Positions 16,163 through 24,626 of a DNA stretch of 34,640 bases are shown here, in pieces. Made by a program: the position numbers and the translations under genes. The notes under the pieces are model-generated. The model did no database searches and was not told the DNA's origin. It saw nothing but the letters and a program-made list of their open reading frames with translations. The DNA is from Myxococcota bacterium (GTDB taxonomy: Bacteria > Myxococcota_A > Polyangia > Polyangiales > Houyiibacteriaceae). The DNA is taken from assembly GCA_020629955.1 (NCBI GenBank), contig JAHDCI010000041.1, positions 1 through 34,640 of the forward strand, read 5' to 3'. The stretch's first letter is position 1, and each line of letters starts with the position of its first letter.

Positions 16163-17157
16163 CGTCTCCCGCGGTCTCGGAGCATTGGCGCGCCTGGGTC
16201 GCGGAGAACCTTGCTCGAGGTGAATCAGGCGAGGAGATCTCAGCGGCTCTTCAAGAAGAAGGTCTGTCGAAACATCAGGCCGACAACGTTGTACAAGCGG
16301 TAATGCGAGCGCCTGAGTTTGTGGGGGCGCACCGCTCGCTCGGCCGCGCCTTCGCCGCGGGAGACGCACTTCGCGCAATGCATCGGATGCTCGAGATTCC
16401 GACCATCGACGTCGTCGACCTGCCGCGATTTTTCCGCAGGGAGGCAGCCGCCCTCATGCCGGCGCTACTGCCGGGGTTTACCGAGAAGTGGACCGCGCCC
16501 CAGAAGTGGTCGCTCGATTTCTTCGAGGCGAGTTTCGGCGAGGTTTCCATCGACGTGATCGAAGGGCGCTCTTCGATGCCGGATGATCTCGCGAACGTCG
16601 GCAAGAACCCGACCGAAATGTCCATCGCGGAACTGGTGCAAAAGATTCGGTCTGTGGAGTCGAGCAATGACTTTTACGCGCTGGCTCAGAATCGAAATAT
16701 CGCAAAGGACGACCTCCGCGCGCTCTTCGACGACTGCGAAATGCCGGAGGGCATGCCTCCGATCGATACGATTCGCCGCGGCTCGGCGCTTTGGTTTGGT
16801 CCCAAAGGAACCGTGACGCCGCTTCATCACGACAGCAGCAATATCTTCTTTGTACAGATCGTGGGGCGGAAACATATCAAGATGATTTCCCCCTTTGAAT
16901 GGGAGGTCGGTCGCCAGTCGAAAGGGGTTTACGCGATGATGGATCCCGAATCTGAAGATTGGAAACGAGATCCAGAGCTCTCAGAAGTCAAAGTGCATGA
17001 TTTTGAGCTCGGGCCTGGAGAAACGCTCTTCATCCCGGCGGGCTGGTGGCATCACGTTCGCGCGCTCAGCCCCTCGGTCAGTATCGCGATCAACGCGTTG
17101 CCTTTCGACAACAAGTTCAGGGCGCTTCTTCGTATTCCTCAGCGCTATGGCACGTGA
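16159..17157 (+). CDS. Cupin-like (JmjC/FIH-type) Fe(II)/2-oxoglutarate-dependent oxygenase
   Basis: 332 aa, no signal peptide, so cytosolic. The C-terminal half carries the cupin_8/JmjC signature: PLHHDSSNIFFVQIVGRKHI with the Fe ligands H223 and D225, and FIPAGWWHHV with the third ligand H298. N228 and K238 lie where this fold contacts 2-oxoglutarate. Family members hydroxylate protein side chains (Asn, Asp, Arg, His, Lys) or small molecules. The N-terminal ~60 residues are helical (EHWRAWVAENLARGESGEEI, LQEEGLSKHQADNVVQAV) and might recognise a substrate. It starts at a GTG inside the previous stop. Coupling to two low-complexity lipoproteins suggests, but does not prove, that these are its substrates. 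It converges on the FHA regulator gene with a 19-nt gap. Confidence 0.9.
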   Translation: MTSPAVSEHWRAWVAENLARGESGEEISAALQEEGLSKHQADNVVQAVMRAPEFVGAHRSLGRAFAAGDALRAMHRMLEIPTIDVVDLPRFFRREAAALMPALLPGFTEKWTAPQKWSLDFFEASFGEVSIDVIEGRSSMPDDLANVGKNPTEMSIAELVQKIRSVESSNDFYALAQNRNIAKDDLRALFDDCEMPEGMPPIDTIRRGSALWFGPKGTVTPLHHDSSNIFFVQIVGRKHIKMISPFEWEVGRQSKGVYAMMDPESEDWKRDPELSEVKVHDFELGPGETLFIPAGWWHHVRALSPSVSIAINALPFDNKFRALLRIPQRYGT

Positions 17158-17169
17158 TCCGATTCCCGA

Positions 17170-17188
17170 AGCGCGACTACTTCGCGCT
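17170..17188. terminator. Hairpin in the convergent gap between the oxygenase and FHA regulator genes
   Basis: AGCGCGA / TCGCGCT, perfect 7-bp arms with a 5-nt loop that contains the stop codon of the minus-strand gene. No U-run on either side, so a weak bidirectional stop at best. Confidence 0.3.
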
Positions 17189-18580
17189 GATGCCGTACTT
17201 CTTCATTAGCTTTCGGAAGTACTTTCGGTCGATCTCCGCTTCCCGAGCCGCGTGTGAAATATTGTTTTCATTTCGTTCGAGAAGCGCAGCGATGTAGTCC
17301 CGTTCAAACGCGGAAACCCATTCTTCTTTCGCGTCCTTAAACGGCCCTTCGATATCGGGGCGAAGCCCTAGCTCCTGACTTGTCTCGTTGTCGATTTTCA
17401 CCGAAGCGCTCGCCATCGAACGTTGGGCCATCGCGACGTGGTCGGGGAGGTCCTTCACCTCGATCGTATCGAGATCCGCAAAGCTGACCGCGCGTTCCAC
17501 AACATTGTGAAGCTCGCGTACGTTGCCCGGCCATGAGTAGTCGAGGATTCGATTGAGCGCAGAGCGGCTGATCTGACGGACGCGGCGCTCGTCCTCGGGC
17601 GTGCGATTGAAGCGACCATTCTTTAAGAAGTGCTGGATGAGCAGCGGAATATCATCACGTCTCTCGCGGAGCGCGGGGAGAATAAGCCGCACGACGCTTA
17701 GGCGATAGAAGAGGTCTTCGCGGAAGCGTCCTTCACGAACCTCCTCCTCGAGGTTTCGGTTGGTCGCTGCGACGACCCGCACATCCACCTTGATCGGCTT
17801 CGTGCCGCCGACCCGTTTGACTTCGCGCTGTTCGAGCACACGCAAAAGCTTCGGCTGTAGATCGAGGGCGAGCTCGCCAAGTTCATCGAGGAAAACGGTC
17901 CCACCGTTGGCCATTTCGAAGACGCCCTGACGAGTGCTGATCGCACCTGTGAAGGCTCCCTTTTCGTGGCCAAATAGCTCGCTTTCGATGAGGTTCTCGG
18001 GGACTGCGCCGCAGTCGAAAACCATGAAAGGCCCGTTCGCCCGGCGTGAGGCCATGTGCGTACTTCGGGCGACGACCTCCTTGCCGGTTCCCGTTTCGCC
18101 CTCGATGATCACCGTCGCGTCGGTTGGTGCGATCCGTTCCAAGATTGCGTAAACCTCACGCATCTTTGGATCGCGGCCGATCAAATCCATGAAGCGAGCC
18201 TTCTCGCTGGGCACGATCCGGAATTGCTCGTCGCTCGAGGCGAAGCGCACGTCGGTGGTTCCGAGGGAAACCGTACACCCAGGAGTGAGCCAGGCGCAGC
18301 GTATGCGGACACGGTCCACAAAAGTCCCGTTGGTCGATCCGAGGTCTTCGATCATGAACATGCCGTTCTCGATGAAGATCTTGCAATGGTATCGGCTGAC
18401 GGTTTCGTCGCTGATGACGAGGTCGTTATCGTCCGCGGCTCCGATCGCGATGACGTCGCGTTCGTCAAAGACATGCGTCTCGACTCGTTCTCCGCGCATC
18501 ACATCGAGCTTGCAACGTCTCAGCGTGATCGTCGCGGGCCGCCCGTCGATGTAGTGAAGTTTGGTGCGCTCTGCCTTCAT
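17177..18580 (-). CDS. FHA-domain sigma54-dependent transcriptional activator
   Basis: 467 aa, cytoplasmic enhancer-binding protein. N-terminal FHA domain (about 25-115) with the phosphothreonine-binding signature [20 protein letters not shown] and [21 protein letters not shown]+ domain (about 130-370): Walker A GETGTGKE (161-168), GAFTGA loop for sigma54 contact (208-213), Walker B TVFLDE (228-233), arginine-finger segment [11 protein letters not shown]-terminal Fis-type helix-turn-helix follows ([20 protein letters not shown]). Such proteins are activated when a Ser/Thr kinase phosphorylates a partner or the activator itself; both kinases in this window are candidates by proximity only. I use the ATG at 18580; the reading frame upstream lacks homology-like content, and TACTCT lies 8 nt before this ATG. 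Confidence 0.95.
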   Translation of the reverse strand: MKAERTKLHYIDGRPATITLRRCKLDVMRGERVETHVFDERDVIAIGAADDNDLVISDETVSRYHCKIFIENGMFMIEDLGSTNGTFVDRVRIRCAWLTPGCTVSLGTTDVRFASSDEQFRIVPSEKARFMDLIGRDPKMREVYAILERIAPTDATVIIEGETGTGKEVVARSTHMASRRANGPFMVFDCGAVPENLIESELFGHEKGAFTGAISTRQGVFEMANGGTVFLDELGELALDLQPKLLRVLEQREVKRVGGTKPIKVDVRVVAATNRNLEEEVREGRFREDLFYRLSVVRLILPALRERRDDIPLLIQHFLKNGRFNRTPEDERRVRQISRSALNRILDYSWPGNVRELHNVVERAVSFADLDTIEVKDLPDHVAMAQRSMASASVKIDNETSQELGLRPDIEGPFKDAKEEWVSAFERDYIAALLERNENNISHAAREAEIDRKYFRKLMKKYGISAK

Positions 18581-18588
18581 GTGCTCGT

Positions 18589-18617
18589 AGAGTATCGATT
18601 TGTCCCGCTGGGGGCAA
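18589..18617 (-). promoter_or_regulatory. Candidate promoter of the FHA-sigma54 activator gene
   Basis: On the minus strand TTGCCC (18617-18612), 17-nt spacer, TACTCT (18594-18589), then 8 nt to the ATG. Good spacing and no Shine-Dalgarno, suggesting a near-leaderless message. Confidence 0.5.
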
Positions 18618-18637
18618 TAGTCCCCACTCAAGCGGGA
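18603..18637. promoter_or_regulatory. Inverted repeat framing the -35 box of the activator gene
   Basis: TCCCGCT (18603-18609) and AGCGGGA (18631-18637) are perfect 7-bp arms 21 nt apart, with inner GGGG/CCCC arms. The -35 box at 18612-18617 lies between them. Possible operator or autoregulatory site. The rest of the gap 18638-18956 shows no gene. Confidence 0.35.
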
Positions 18638-18956
18638 AGGAAATTGATGTTTCGGTGAACGCAATGCGTGGAACGGCTTGTGAGTGAAGCTCCCTCGTCG
18701 GTCTTCGGAGGTTAATAAAGACAAAGTCTTACGGTGCTTAAGGGGAGAACGCGGCGGACGACATTTCCGTGGCCTGAGGTCGGGAATCTCCGGGGCGAAG
18801 TGTCTCGGTCGGTGGGACGATTTACGGTTCGCACCGAAAGAGATGCCAACGTGGGTGGGTCCAGAGCCGAGAAGATGAACCAACGAAGCTGCATTTTGCG
18901 AACGCTGCTCACGGTGCGAATACCTCCGAGACTGGTCGATCGGCAGCATAGACTGA

Positions 18957-18962
18957 TACGCT
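18957..18962 (+). promoter_or_regulatory. Candidate -10 box of the BPI-like lipoprotein operon
   Basis: TACGCT 6 nt before the ATG at 18969, fitting a leaderless start; no clear -35. Confidence 0.35.
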
Positions 18963-18968
18963 AACAGG

Positions 18969-21674
18969 ATGGGTGAGTCGAAGATGGGTTCCGTCTGGCG
19001 CGGGTTACTTCCGGTGATGTTGATCGTCGCGTCGGGGTGCAGCGGCTGCGGAGATGATGATGTTCCGATGATGGACGGCGGTTTGGAGGACGCGGCACTC
19101 GATGCGCTCCCGGATGCCGAACCGGTCGATATTCCGAACCCCGTGTTGGTGCAGACACAGGCCCCCGACCAGGTGAGGGCTGGTGAGTCCATCCCAGTGA
19201 CCTGCATCATCATCGACGAAAATGGGGATCCCTACTCGGCGATGGGGCGGACACCCGTCTATCGGATCGCTCCCGAAGATTCTGTGATCGTCGAAGAGGA
19301 TGGCACCCTTCGCGCGGCGCAAGCGGGGGAAGTCGAGATCAGCTGCACTTTCCCCGATTTGATGTTGACCGACGACGCTCCTGCGTTTGTCGAGATTGTG
19401 CCAGGCGATCCCGCCGAGGTTGTAACCGAACTTGAACCTGCCCAGATCGAAGCTGGCGAAAGCGCGAGCGTGGATTGTGTTGTCTTCGATGCCTATGGCA
19501 ATCGCGTTCTCGACGCGGAGCCGACAATGCGCGCCGAACCGGAAGATGGCGAAAACGAGATTGCCGGCCTCACCGGCACCTTCCGTCGAGCGGGTCGATA
19601 CGATGTCGCGTGTGAACTCGCAGGCGCCACCACCGTGCCCGAGCGCCTTGAGGTGCTTCCCTCAACGCCCGCTTCCCTCGCGATCGGACGGGTTCCTGAG
19701 CAAGCGGTTTACGCGATCGGTCAGGTGGTCGAGGTCGCCGCCGTTGTCTCCGATCAGTACGGCAATGTCATCGAGTATCCGGCCCTCACCTATTCGAGTC
19801 GTCCTCGTGGCGAGCAGCTCGGCGAGAGCCGCTTCCGCTACAATTCGGACGGGACCTACACCGTCACTGTTTCGGTCGACCCGCCCACCCTTGATGATGT
19901 TCCGCTGACGGCGTCAACTCAGATAGTCGTGAACGGTTCTGGTCCGAGCATTCAATGCAACGGCCCCGCCGACGGCGCGTTTGTCGACGCTGTCCCGGGA
20001 ACGGTTGTTTCGCTTCGAGCGCGCGTTGAAGATGTGAGTGGAATCAGCACCGTCACCGTGGACGGATCGCCGGTCCGACCCGCGGCGGATGGTTCGATTG
20101 TGGTGCCTATCGAGACGCGCTTTGGCGTCAACTTCGTCGACATCGTCGCCCGGGATACCTTCGGCGTCGAGAATAGCCGGACCTGCGCCTTCCTCGTCTC
20201 CAATCACTGGGGCAACGAAGGACGCGTTCAGAATGACGTTGTCTCGCTTCGTCTCGGGATGGACGCCATCGATGACCGCGCGCCTGCCGATCTCGATTCG
20301 CTCAACGATATTCTTCATCGCGTTCTGAACAGCGACGGCATCGAAACCACGCTGGATACGGCGCTTCGCGCGGCGAACCCACTCAAGCCGATGAGCTGCG
20401 ATTCTCGCGTGCTGGGCGTGTGCGTTTTGCGGACCGAGGTGACGTACAACAACGGCAGCGCTTCCCTGGGGAGCGGAAGCTCCTCGCTACGACTTCGAAA
20501 CGGCGGCCTCAGTACCGATATTCGTTTGAACAACGTCGTTGTCGGACTTCGGGTTCGAAACCGCAGCGGCATCATCAATACTAGTGGCACGGTCTCCTTC
20601 GACTTCGTGGAAGGAAGCGCCGATATGAACATGGGAATCTCCGGCGGGCGTCCGAGCGTGAGCATCGTGGGATCCTCGGTTCGTACGAACGTTGGACGGG
20701 TCCGTACCAACTTCTCGGGGCTCGATGGTGCGATCATCAACATCATCGTTCGACTGGCACAGGGCACGGTTCAACGCGCGGTCGAAGACTTGGTCGCGAA
20801 CGTACTGCGAAACCAGGTCAATGACGCGCTCGACGGGCTCGTCTCCGGGCTTAGCGTCGACTCTCTCGGCTCAACCTTTAACGTGCCGACCCTCGGGAGT
20901 GATGAGACCATCCCGCTCAGTTTCGGTGTGAACTTCAGTTCGCTCAACGCGAACTCTTCGCGGCTCCTCTTCGGCATTGGGACTCGCTTCACCGCACCGC
21001 GGGTTGTCGCTCGGTCCGCGCCTGGAGTTGCTCTTCCGCCTGGAGTTCGAGGCGCCTTGCTCGACGATAGCGCATCCTCTGCAAGCACGACGGTTAGCGT
21101 TCATACGGGGCTCTTTAACCAGGTGATGCACGCGCTCTGGCGCGGAGGCTTGCTAAACGCCCGGGTCACCGGGGATGGCCTCGGGGGGTTGCCGGCTGGG
21201 CTCTCGGCGGACCTCAACGGGCAACTTCCTCCCGTCGCGATGATGCGGCCCGATGGTCAGATGGAGATCTCGATCGGCGCGCTTAATCTCGCGCTCATCT
21301 ACCCCGGCCTCTTCGAGCAACCCGTGCGGGTCACCCTTGGCGCGCGCGCCACGACCAACGTGACGCTCGCTGGAGAAGACCTGAACTTTGGACGCGTGAC
21401 GATCACGGAACTCGCGTTCTCGACGGGCGACGTCAGTCTCGATGCGGAAACCCGTGCGACGCTCGAAGGCTTCTTGAGGCGTCTGGTCCAGGTGATGGTC
21501 GACAATCTTCTAAACGACTCGCTCCCCGCGATTCCGATCCCCTCGTTCCCGATTCCGGCATCCCTTGCTCCTTTTGGTCTTCCGGCCGGTGAGCGTCTGG
21601 GAATCACCTCGCCAGCGCTTCGTAACGAGCCGCAGCACTTTGTGCTGCGAGGCGGATTTGGAGTTGTCCGATGA
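18969..21674 (+). CDS. Lipoprotein with Ig-like domains and a BPI/TULIP-like C-terminal half
   Basis: 901 aa. Signal peptide and lipobox ASGC (Cys24), then an Asp-rich linker (GCGDDDVPMMDGG). Residues ~55-330 look like three or four bacterial Ig-type beta domains (repeated AGES, VVFDAYGN, VVSDQYGNV strands), then a DGSPV-type extracellular beta domain (to ~410). The C-terminal ~450 residues resemble the two-barrel BPI/LBP/CETP lipid-binding fold. They contain long alternating strands with an amphipathic helix (GTVQRAVEDLVANVLRNQVN), then TGLFNQVMHALWRGGLLNARV, LNGQLPPVAMMRPDGQMEIS, and a C-terminal helix plus Pro-rich loop (LVQVMVDNLLND, IPIPSFPIPASL). A lipid-binding role is inferred from this resemblance. 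Start: ATG 18969 (leaderless) or ATG 18984, which has GGTGAG 6 nt upstream. Coupled to its paralogue by ATGA. Confidence 0.82.
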   Translation: MGESKMGSVWRGLLPVMLIVASGCSGCGDDDVPMMDGGLEDAALDALPDAEPVDIPNPVLVQTQAPDQVRAGESIPVTCIIIDENGDPYSAMGRTPVYRIAPEDSVIVEEDGTLRAAQAGEVEISCTFPDLMLTDDAPAFVEIVPGDPAEVVTELEPAQIEAGESASVDCVVFDAYGNRVLDAEPTMRAEPEDGENEIAGLTGTFRRAGRYDVACELAGATTVPERLEVLPSTPASLAIGRVPEQAVYAIGQVVEVAAVVSDQYGNVIEYPALTYSSRPRGEQLGESRFRYNSDGTYTVTVSVDPPTLDDVPLTASTQIVVNGSGPSIQCNGPADGAFVDAVPGTVVSLRARVEDVSGISTVTVDGSPVRPAADGSIVVPIETRFGVNFVDIVARDTFGVENSRTCAFLVSNHWGNEGRVQNDVVSLRLGMDAIDDRAPADLDSLNDILHRVLNSDGIETTLDTALRAANPLKPMSCDSRVLGVCVLRTEVTYNNGSASLGSGSSSLRLRNGGLSTDIRLNNVVVGLRVRNRSGIINTSGTVSFDFVEGSADMNMGISGGRPSVSIVGSSVRTNVGRVRTNFSGLDGAIINIIVRLAQGTVQRAVEDLVANVLRNQVNDALDGLVSGLSVDSLGSTFNVPTLGSDETIPLSFGVNFSSLNANSSRLLFGIGTRFTAPRVVARSAPGVALPPGVRGALLDDSASSASTTVSVHTGLFNQVMHALWRGGLLNARVTGDGLGGLPAGLSADLNGQLPPVAMMRPDGQMEISIGALNLALIYPGLFEQPVRVTLGARATTNVTLAGEDLNFGRVTITELAFSTGDVSLDAETRATLEGFLRRLVQVMVDNLLNDSLPAIPIPSFPIPASLAPFGLPAGERLGITSPALRNEPQHFVLRGGFGVVR

Positions 21675-23794
21675 AGATGCCTACACTTCGCTGGTCGCTT
21701 GCATTGGCGCTCTCCCTCGGAGGATGCAACTGCGGCGACGATGACATGCCAATGATGGACGCGGGCCCGATGGACGGTCCGATGGTCAGCATGGAACCGC
21801 CCGCTTCGCTTCAGGTCACAACCAGTCCGTCGCGCGCAGTCTACGGAGTTGGCCAGGCGGTACGCGGCGTCGCCGTCGCCTATGATGCGATGGGCATTGA
21901 ACTCGCGGTGTTGCCCGAGATTCGGTGGTCTGTGGATCCCGTGAGCGCCGCGAGCCAGGATGCCCCCGGGGTCTTTGTGCTCGCCGAAGAAGGCTACGTG
22001 ACGTTTACAGGCTGCACGGATTCCCCAGACGGCGAAATCTGCGATCAGTCTCGAATCTTGGTCGATGCTGGCGCCCCGATGTTGATCGTCGATTCTCCGC
22101 GACCGGGCCAAGAGCTTAGTGGCGCCGTGGATGGGGAGGAGATCGTGGTCACCGGGAGCGTGATGGATACCCGCATGACTCGCGTTCGTGTGAACGGCGC
22201 CGTTGGGCTCGTTGAAGAAGGGAACTTCGAAGTACGTGTTCCCGCGTATTTCGGCGTGAACCACCTCGATGTTGTCGCCAGCGATGGATTGACGGATGTC
22301 GCCCGAGAGCAACTCGATGTGCTCTGGGCTCCACAATACGCGCTCGCGACCGAAGCCGGACTTCCGCAGGTATCGCTGGATCCGGCGTTGCTTTTGCAGT
22401 TCTCTCAGGTCTTCTTCGACGACGGACGCCCACTGGATACATCCGCAGATCCCTTGATTACGCGGGACCTCGCCGACGTCTTCGAGCTGATCCTCAACCA
22501 GATTGAGTTTGGGACGCTGTTGCCAGACCCAGTGGTGGATAATGCACCGACATTTTTGCTTCGGATCCCCAGCGCCGAAATGGACGATATCGCGGTCGAG
22601 CTGGTTCTTGTGGAGGGCGGCATTGACCTCTTTGTTCGGATCGGGTCGCTCGAATTGCAGAGCGAGGGTGCGCTACGAATCGACCGAACGATGTTGAATC
22701 TCGACGGGACGATCGTCGCCGAGCTCTCCGCATTTGCGCACCTTGCGCTCTCGAAGGACGGACCAGATGCGCCGGTAGTATCGCGTATTGAACGCCTCAC
22801 CGTCGCGGTCGAATCCGCGGAGGGCACGTTTGTCGACCCCGAGGCCGCGGCGGTGTTCCGGCTCGCGACCGGTCTGCTCCGCACCACGATCGAGACAACG
22901 CTTTCGAGCGCGATTCAAGAGCAGCTGCTCTCGTCCATCCCCGCAGTTCTTTCGGACGCCCTCGGCGGTATCGATGGCTCTCTTCGGGACCAGTCGCTCA
23001 ACATCGACACGGAATACACGGACCCCGTCGAGCTTCGGATCGACGGCCGCCTGAACGGACTTCCGATCGTTCCGGGGCGGCACGTGCGTGCTCCGATTCA
23101 GCTAAGCGCCGGCACCGCGAGCGAAGTCGCGTTTCCCTCGTCGCTCGGTGTCGCAATGCTTGAGCCACAAGAAGAGGTCCTTTTCGAATCGAGTCCGACG
23201 CAGCTCGCGATCGATCTCGTCGTGCTCAATGGTTTGCTCCACACGCTCTGGAATAGCGGCATCTTGAACCTCGATGTCTCGGCCGCGTTGCCGGAGACAA
23301 CCGCTGCTGCCGTCGATCTTGCGCTCCTCGAAGGCCGGCTCCCGCCCGTGATTCGACCCGCGCGACCTGGCGATGAGAGTGATCTTGTTCTCGCGCTTGG
23401 TCAGGCGGAAGTGCTTCTCGAGGCGCTCGGCGAGACCACTCGCTTTGGGCTCACGATCGAGGCTCCGGTTTCGATTCAGGTGGTCGACGGGACGGCATCG
23501 ATCGAGCTCGGCGACGAACCCCAGATTCGCACGTGGATCATCGAGAGTACGTCTGACCGGCCCCTCATCGACGATGAGACCCTGGCGTCCCTTCTGGAGA
23601 CGCAGCTTTGGCCTTCGCTCGAGACGAGCATCTCGGAAGGTCTCGCGTTCTCGCTGCCGAATTTCGAGATTGACCTCTCGTCGGTCTCTCCGGACCTTGC
23701 CGGTTTCGCGTTTGGGCTCAATCTCCGTGAGCGAGCCGACGTTCGCGGAGGTCAGCTCATCCTCGACCTCGCGCTTGAGGGACGGAGCGAATAG
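21671..23794 (+). CDS. Second BPI/TULIP-like lipoprotein, paralogue of the preceding gene
   Basis: 707 aa. Lipobox GGC (Cys19) and linker NCGDDDMPMMDAGPMDG, nearly the same as its neighbour's. The N-terminal region is shorter (one or two Ig-like domains), then a beta domain with PRPGQELSGAVDGEEIVVTG and FGVNHLDVVASDG, matching FGVNFVDIVARD in the partner. The C-terminal half has the same lipid-barrel pattern: LLRTTIETTLSSAIQEQLLSS (helix), VVLNGLLHTLWNSGILNLDV, LEGRLPPVIRPARPGDESD and a closing helix (LLETQLWPSLETSISEG, FSLPNFEIDLS). The ATGA overlap argues that the two proteins work together, perhaps as a lipid-carrying pair at the cell surface. Ends at a strong bidirectional terminator. Function is inferred from fold pattern only. 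Confidence 0.82.
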   Translation: MKMPTLRWSLALALSLGGCNCGDDDMPMMDAGPMDGPMVSMEPPASLQVTTSPSRAVYGVGQAVRGVAVAYDAMGIELAVLPEIRWSVDPVSAASQDAPGVFVLAEEGYVTFTGCTDSPDGEICDQSRILVDAGAPMLIVDSPRPGQELSGAVDGEEIVVTGSVMDTRMTRVRVNGAVGLVEEGNFEVRVPAYFGVNHLDVVASDGLTDVAREQLDVLWAPQYALATEAGLPQVSLDPALLLQFSQVFFDDGRPLDTSADPLITRDLADVFELILNQIEFGTLLPDPVVDNAPTFLLRIPSAEMDDIAVELVLVEGGIDLFVRIGSLELQSEGALRIDRTMLNLDGTIVAELSAFAHLALSKDGPDAPVVSRIERLTVAVESAEGTFVDPEAAAVFRLATGLLRTTIETTLSSAIQEQLLSSIPAVLSDALGGIDGSLRDQSLNIDTEYTDPVELRIDGRLNGLPIVPGRHVRAPIQLSAGTASEVAFPSSLGVAMLEPQEEVLFESSPTQLAIDLVVLNGLLHTLWNSGILNLDVSAALPETTAAAVDLALLEGRLPPVIRPARPGDESDLVLALGQAEVLLEALGETTRFGLTIEAPVSIQVVDGTASIELGDEPQIRTWIIESTSDRPLIDDETLASLLETQLWPSLETSISEGLAFSLPNFEIDLSSVSPDLAGFAFGLNLRERADVRGGQLILDLALEGRSE

Positions 23795-23811
23795 TCACGA
23801 AGCCCATTCGG

Positions 23812-23847
23812 CACAAAAAAGGACCGCCGTGGCGGTCCTTTTTTGTG
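23812..23847. terminator. Strong bidirectional terminator between convergent genes
   Basis: CACAAAAAAGGACCGCC / GGCGGTCCTTTTTTGTG: 17 perfect pairs around a 2-nt centre, with a six-base U-run on each strand. It ends both the BPI-like operon (+) and the glutathione peroxidase gene (-). Confidence 0.95.
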
Positions 23848-23861
23848 TGCGCGGGATCGCG

Positions 23862-24344
23862 CTATCCGAGGAGCTCTTCGATTTTGGATGCGATGGCTTT
23901 TGGCTCGGTCTTCGGAGCAAAACGCGTGACCTTGCCATCCTGGTCGACCAAGAACTTCGTGAAGTTCCATTTCACTGCCTCCGAGCCGAGAAGCCCGGGC
24001 GCTTCCGATTTCAAGTGGCGGAAAACCGGATGGGCGCCGTCGCCATTCACCTCGATTTTCTCAAACATCTGAAAGCTCACGCCGTAATTTTTCTGGCAGA
24101 AGCCGGAGATCTCGTCGGAGGACCCTGGTTCTTGGCGACCGAACTGGTTGCAGGGAAATCCGAGAACCAGAAGGCCCTGCTCGGCATACTTTTGATGAAG
24201 CTCTTCGAGTCCCTTGTACTGCGGGGTAAATCCGCATTTGCTGGCGGTGTTGACGATGAGCGCGACTTTGCCGCGAATCATGCTTAGGTCCACGGTCTCG
24301 CCGGCGAGGGTGCGAACTTCCGCGTCGTAGAGGGGGTGGGTCAT
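23862..24344 (-). CDS. Glutathione peroxidase family protein (Cys type, BtuE-like)
   Basis: Reduces hydroperoxides; 160 aa, the length of bacterial cytosolic members. Catalytic Cys37 in NTASKCGFTPQY, with the tetrad partners Q71 (RQEPG), W126 and N127 (KWNFTKFLVD). Cys83 (GFCQKNYGV) occupies the place of the resolving Cys of thioredoxin-dependent members, and Cys65 lies in FPCNQFG. The enzyme is therefore more likely driven by thioredoxin than by glutathione, as for E. coli BtuE. No selenocysteine codon. Monocistronic, convergent with the BPI-like operon. The ATG is preceded by a weak GAAAG. Confidence 0.95.
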   Translation of the reverse strand: MTHPLYDAEVRTLAGETVDLSMIRGKVALIVNTASKCGFTPQYKGLEELHQKYAEQGLLVLGFPCNQFGRQEPGSSDEISGFCQKNYGVSFQMFEKIEVNGDGAHPVFRHLKSEAPGLLGSEAVKWNFTKFLVDQDGKVTRFAPKTEPKAIASKIEELLG

Positions 24345-24481
24345 ATTCAGTCTTTCGAAGGTTCAGGGCGATATTGCCGCTTACGACCTTGGGACACTTC
24401 CAGGAGGTTGCAAGGGTGAAGGTGTCGATGCAGCGGCATTTTTGCGCTGTGGGGTAATCGCTTTCACCCGCGAACGGTTCT

Positions 24482-24510
24482 TTGACTTGCTCCGACGCAC
24501 CATTGAAAAT
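24482..24510 (+). promoter_or_regulatory. Candidate sigma70-type promoter of the kinase-DnaK operon
   Basis: TTGACT (24482-24487), 17-nt spacer, GAAAAT (24505-24510). It predicts a leader of about 235 nt before the kinase ATG. The stretch 24345-24481 shows no gene. Confidence 0.4.
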
Positions 24511-24555
24511 CAGACGGGATTTTCGCTTGTAAAGTTACTGTATTTTCGCAAAGGA

Positions 24556-24569
24556 GAGCGGTGCCGCTC
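24556..24569 (+). other. Leader hairpin 1 upstream of the kinase gene
   Basis: GAGCGG-TG-CCGCTC, perfect 6-bp arms. It sits between an AGGAG and the ATG of a 26-codon ORF (24573-24653). Confidence 0.35.
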
Positions 24570-24611
24570 GAAATGAACGTCTTATTTTTCAGACGATTAC
24601 GAGAATTCGTA

Positions 24612-24626
24612 CTCCATTTGGTGGAG
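24612..24626 (+). other. Leader hairpin 2 upstream of the kinase gene
   Basis: CTCCA-TTTGG-TGGAG, perfect 5-bp arms, flanked by AATT on both sides; lies within the small ORF of the leader. Could shape translation or decay of the mRNA. Confidence 0.3.

Noticed and set aside
18638..18950. Small plus-strand frame of 64 codons before the BPI-like operon
   Set aside because: Arg/Gly-rich translation without domain or start signal; the region is better read as an upstream regulatory gap.
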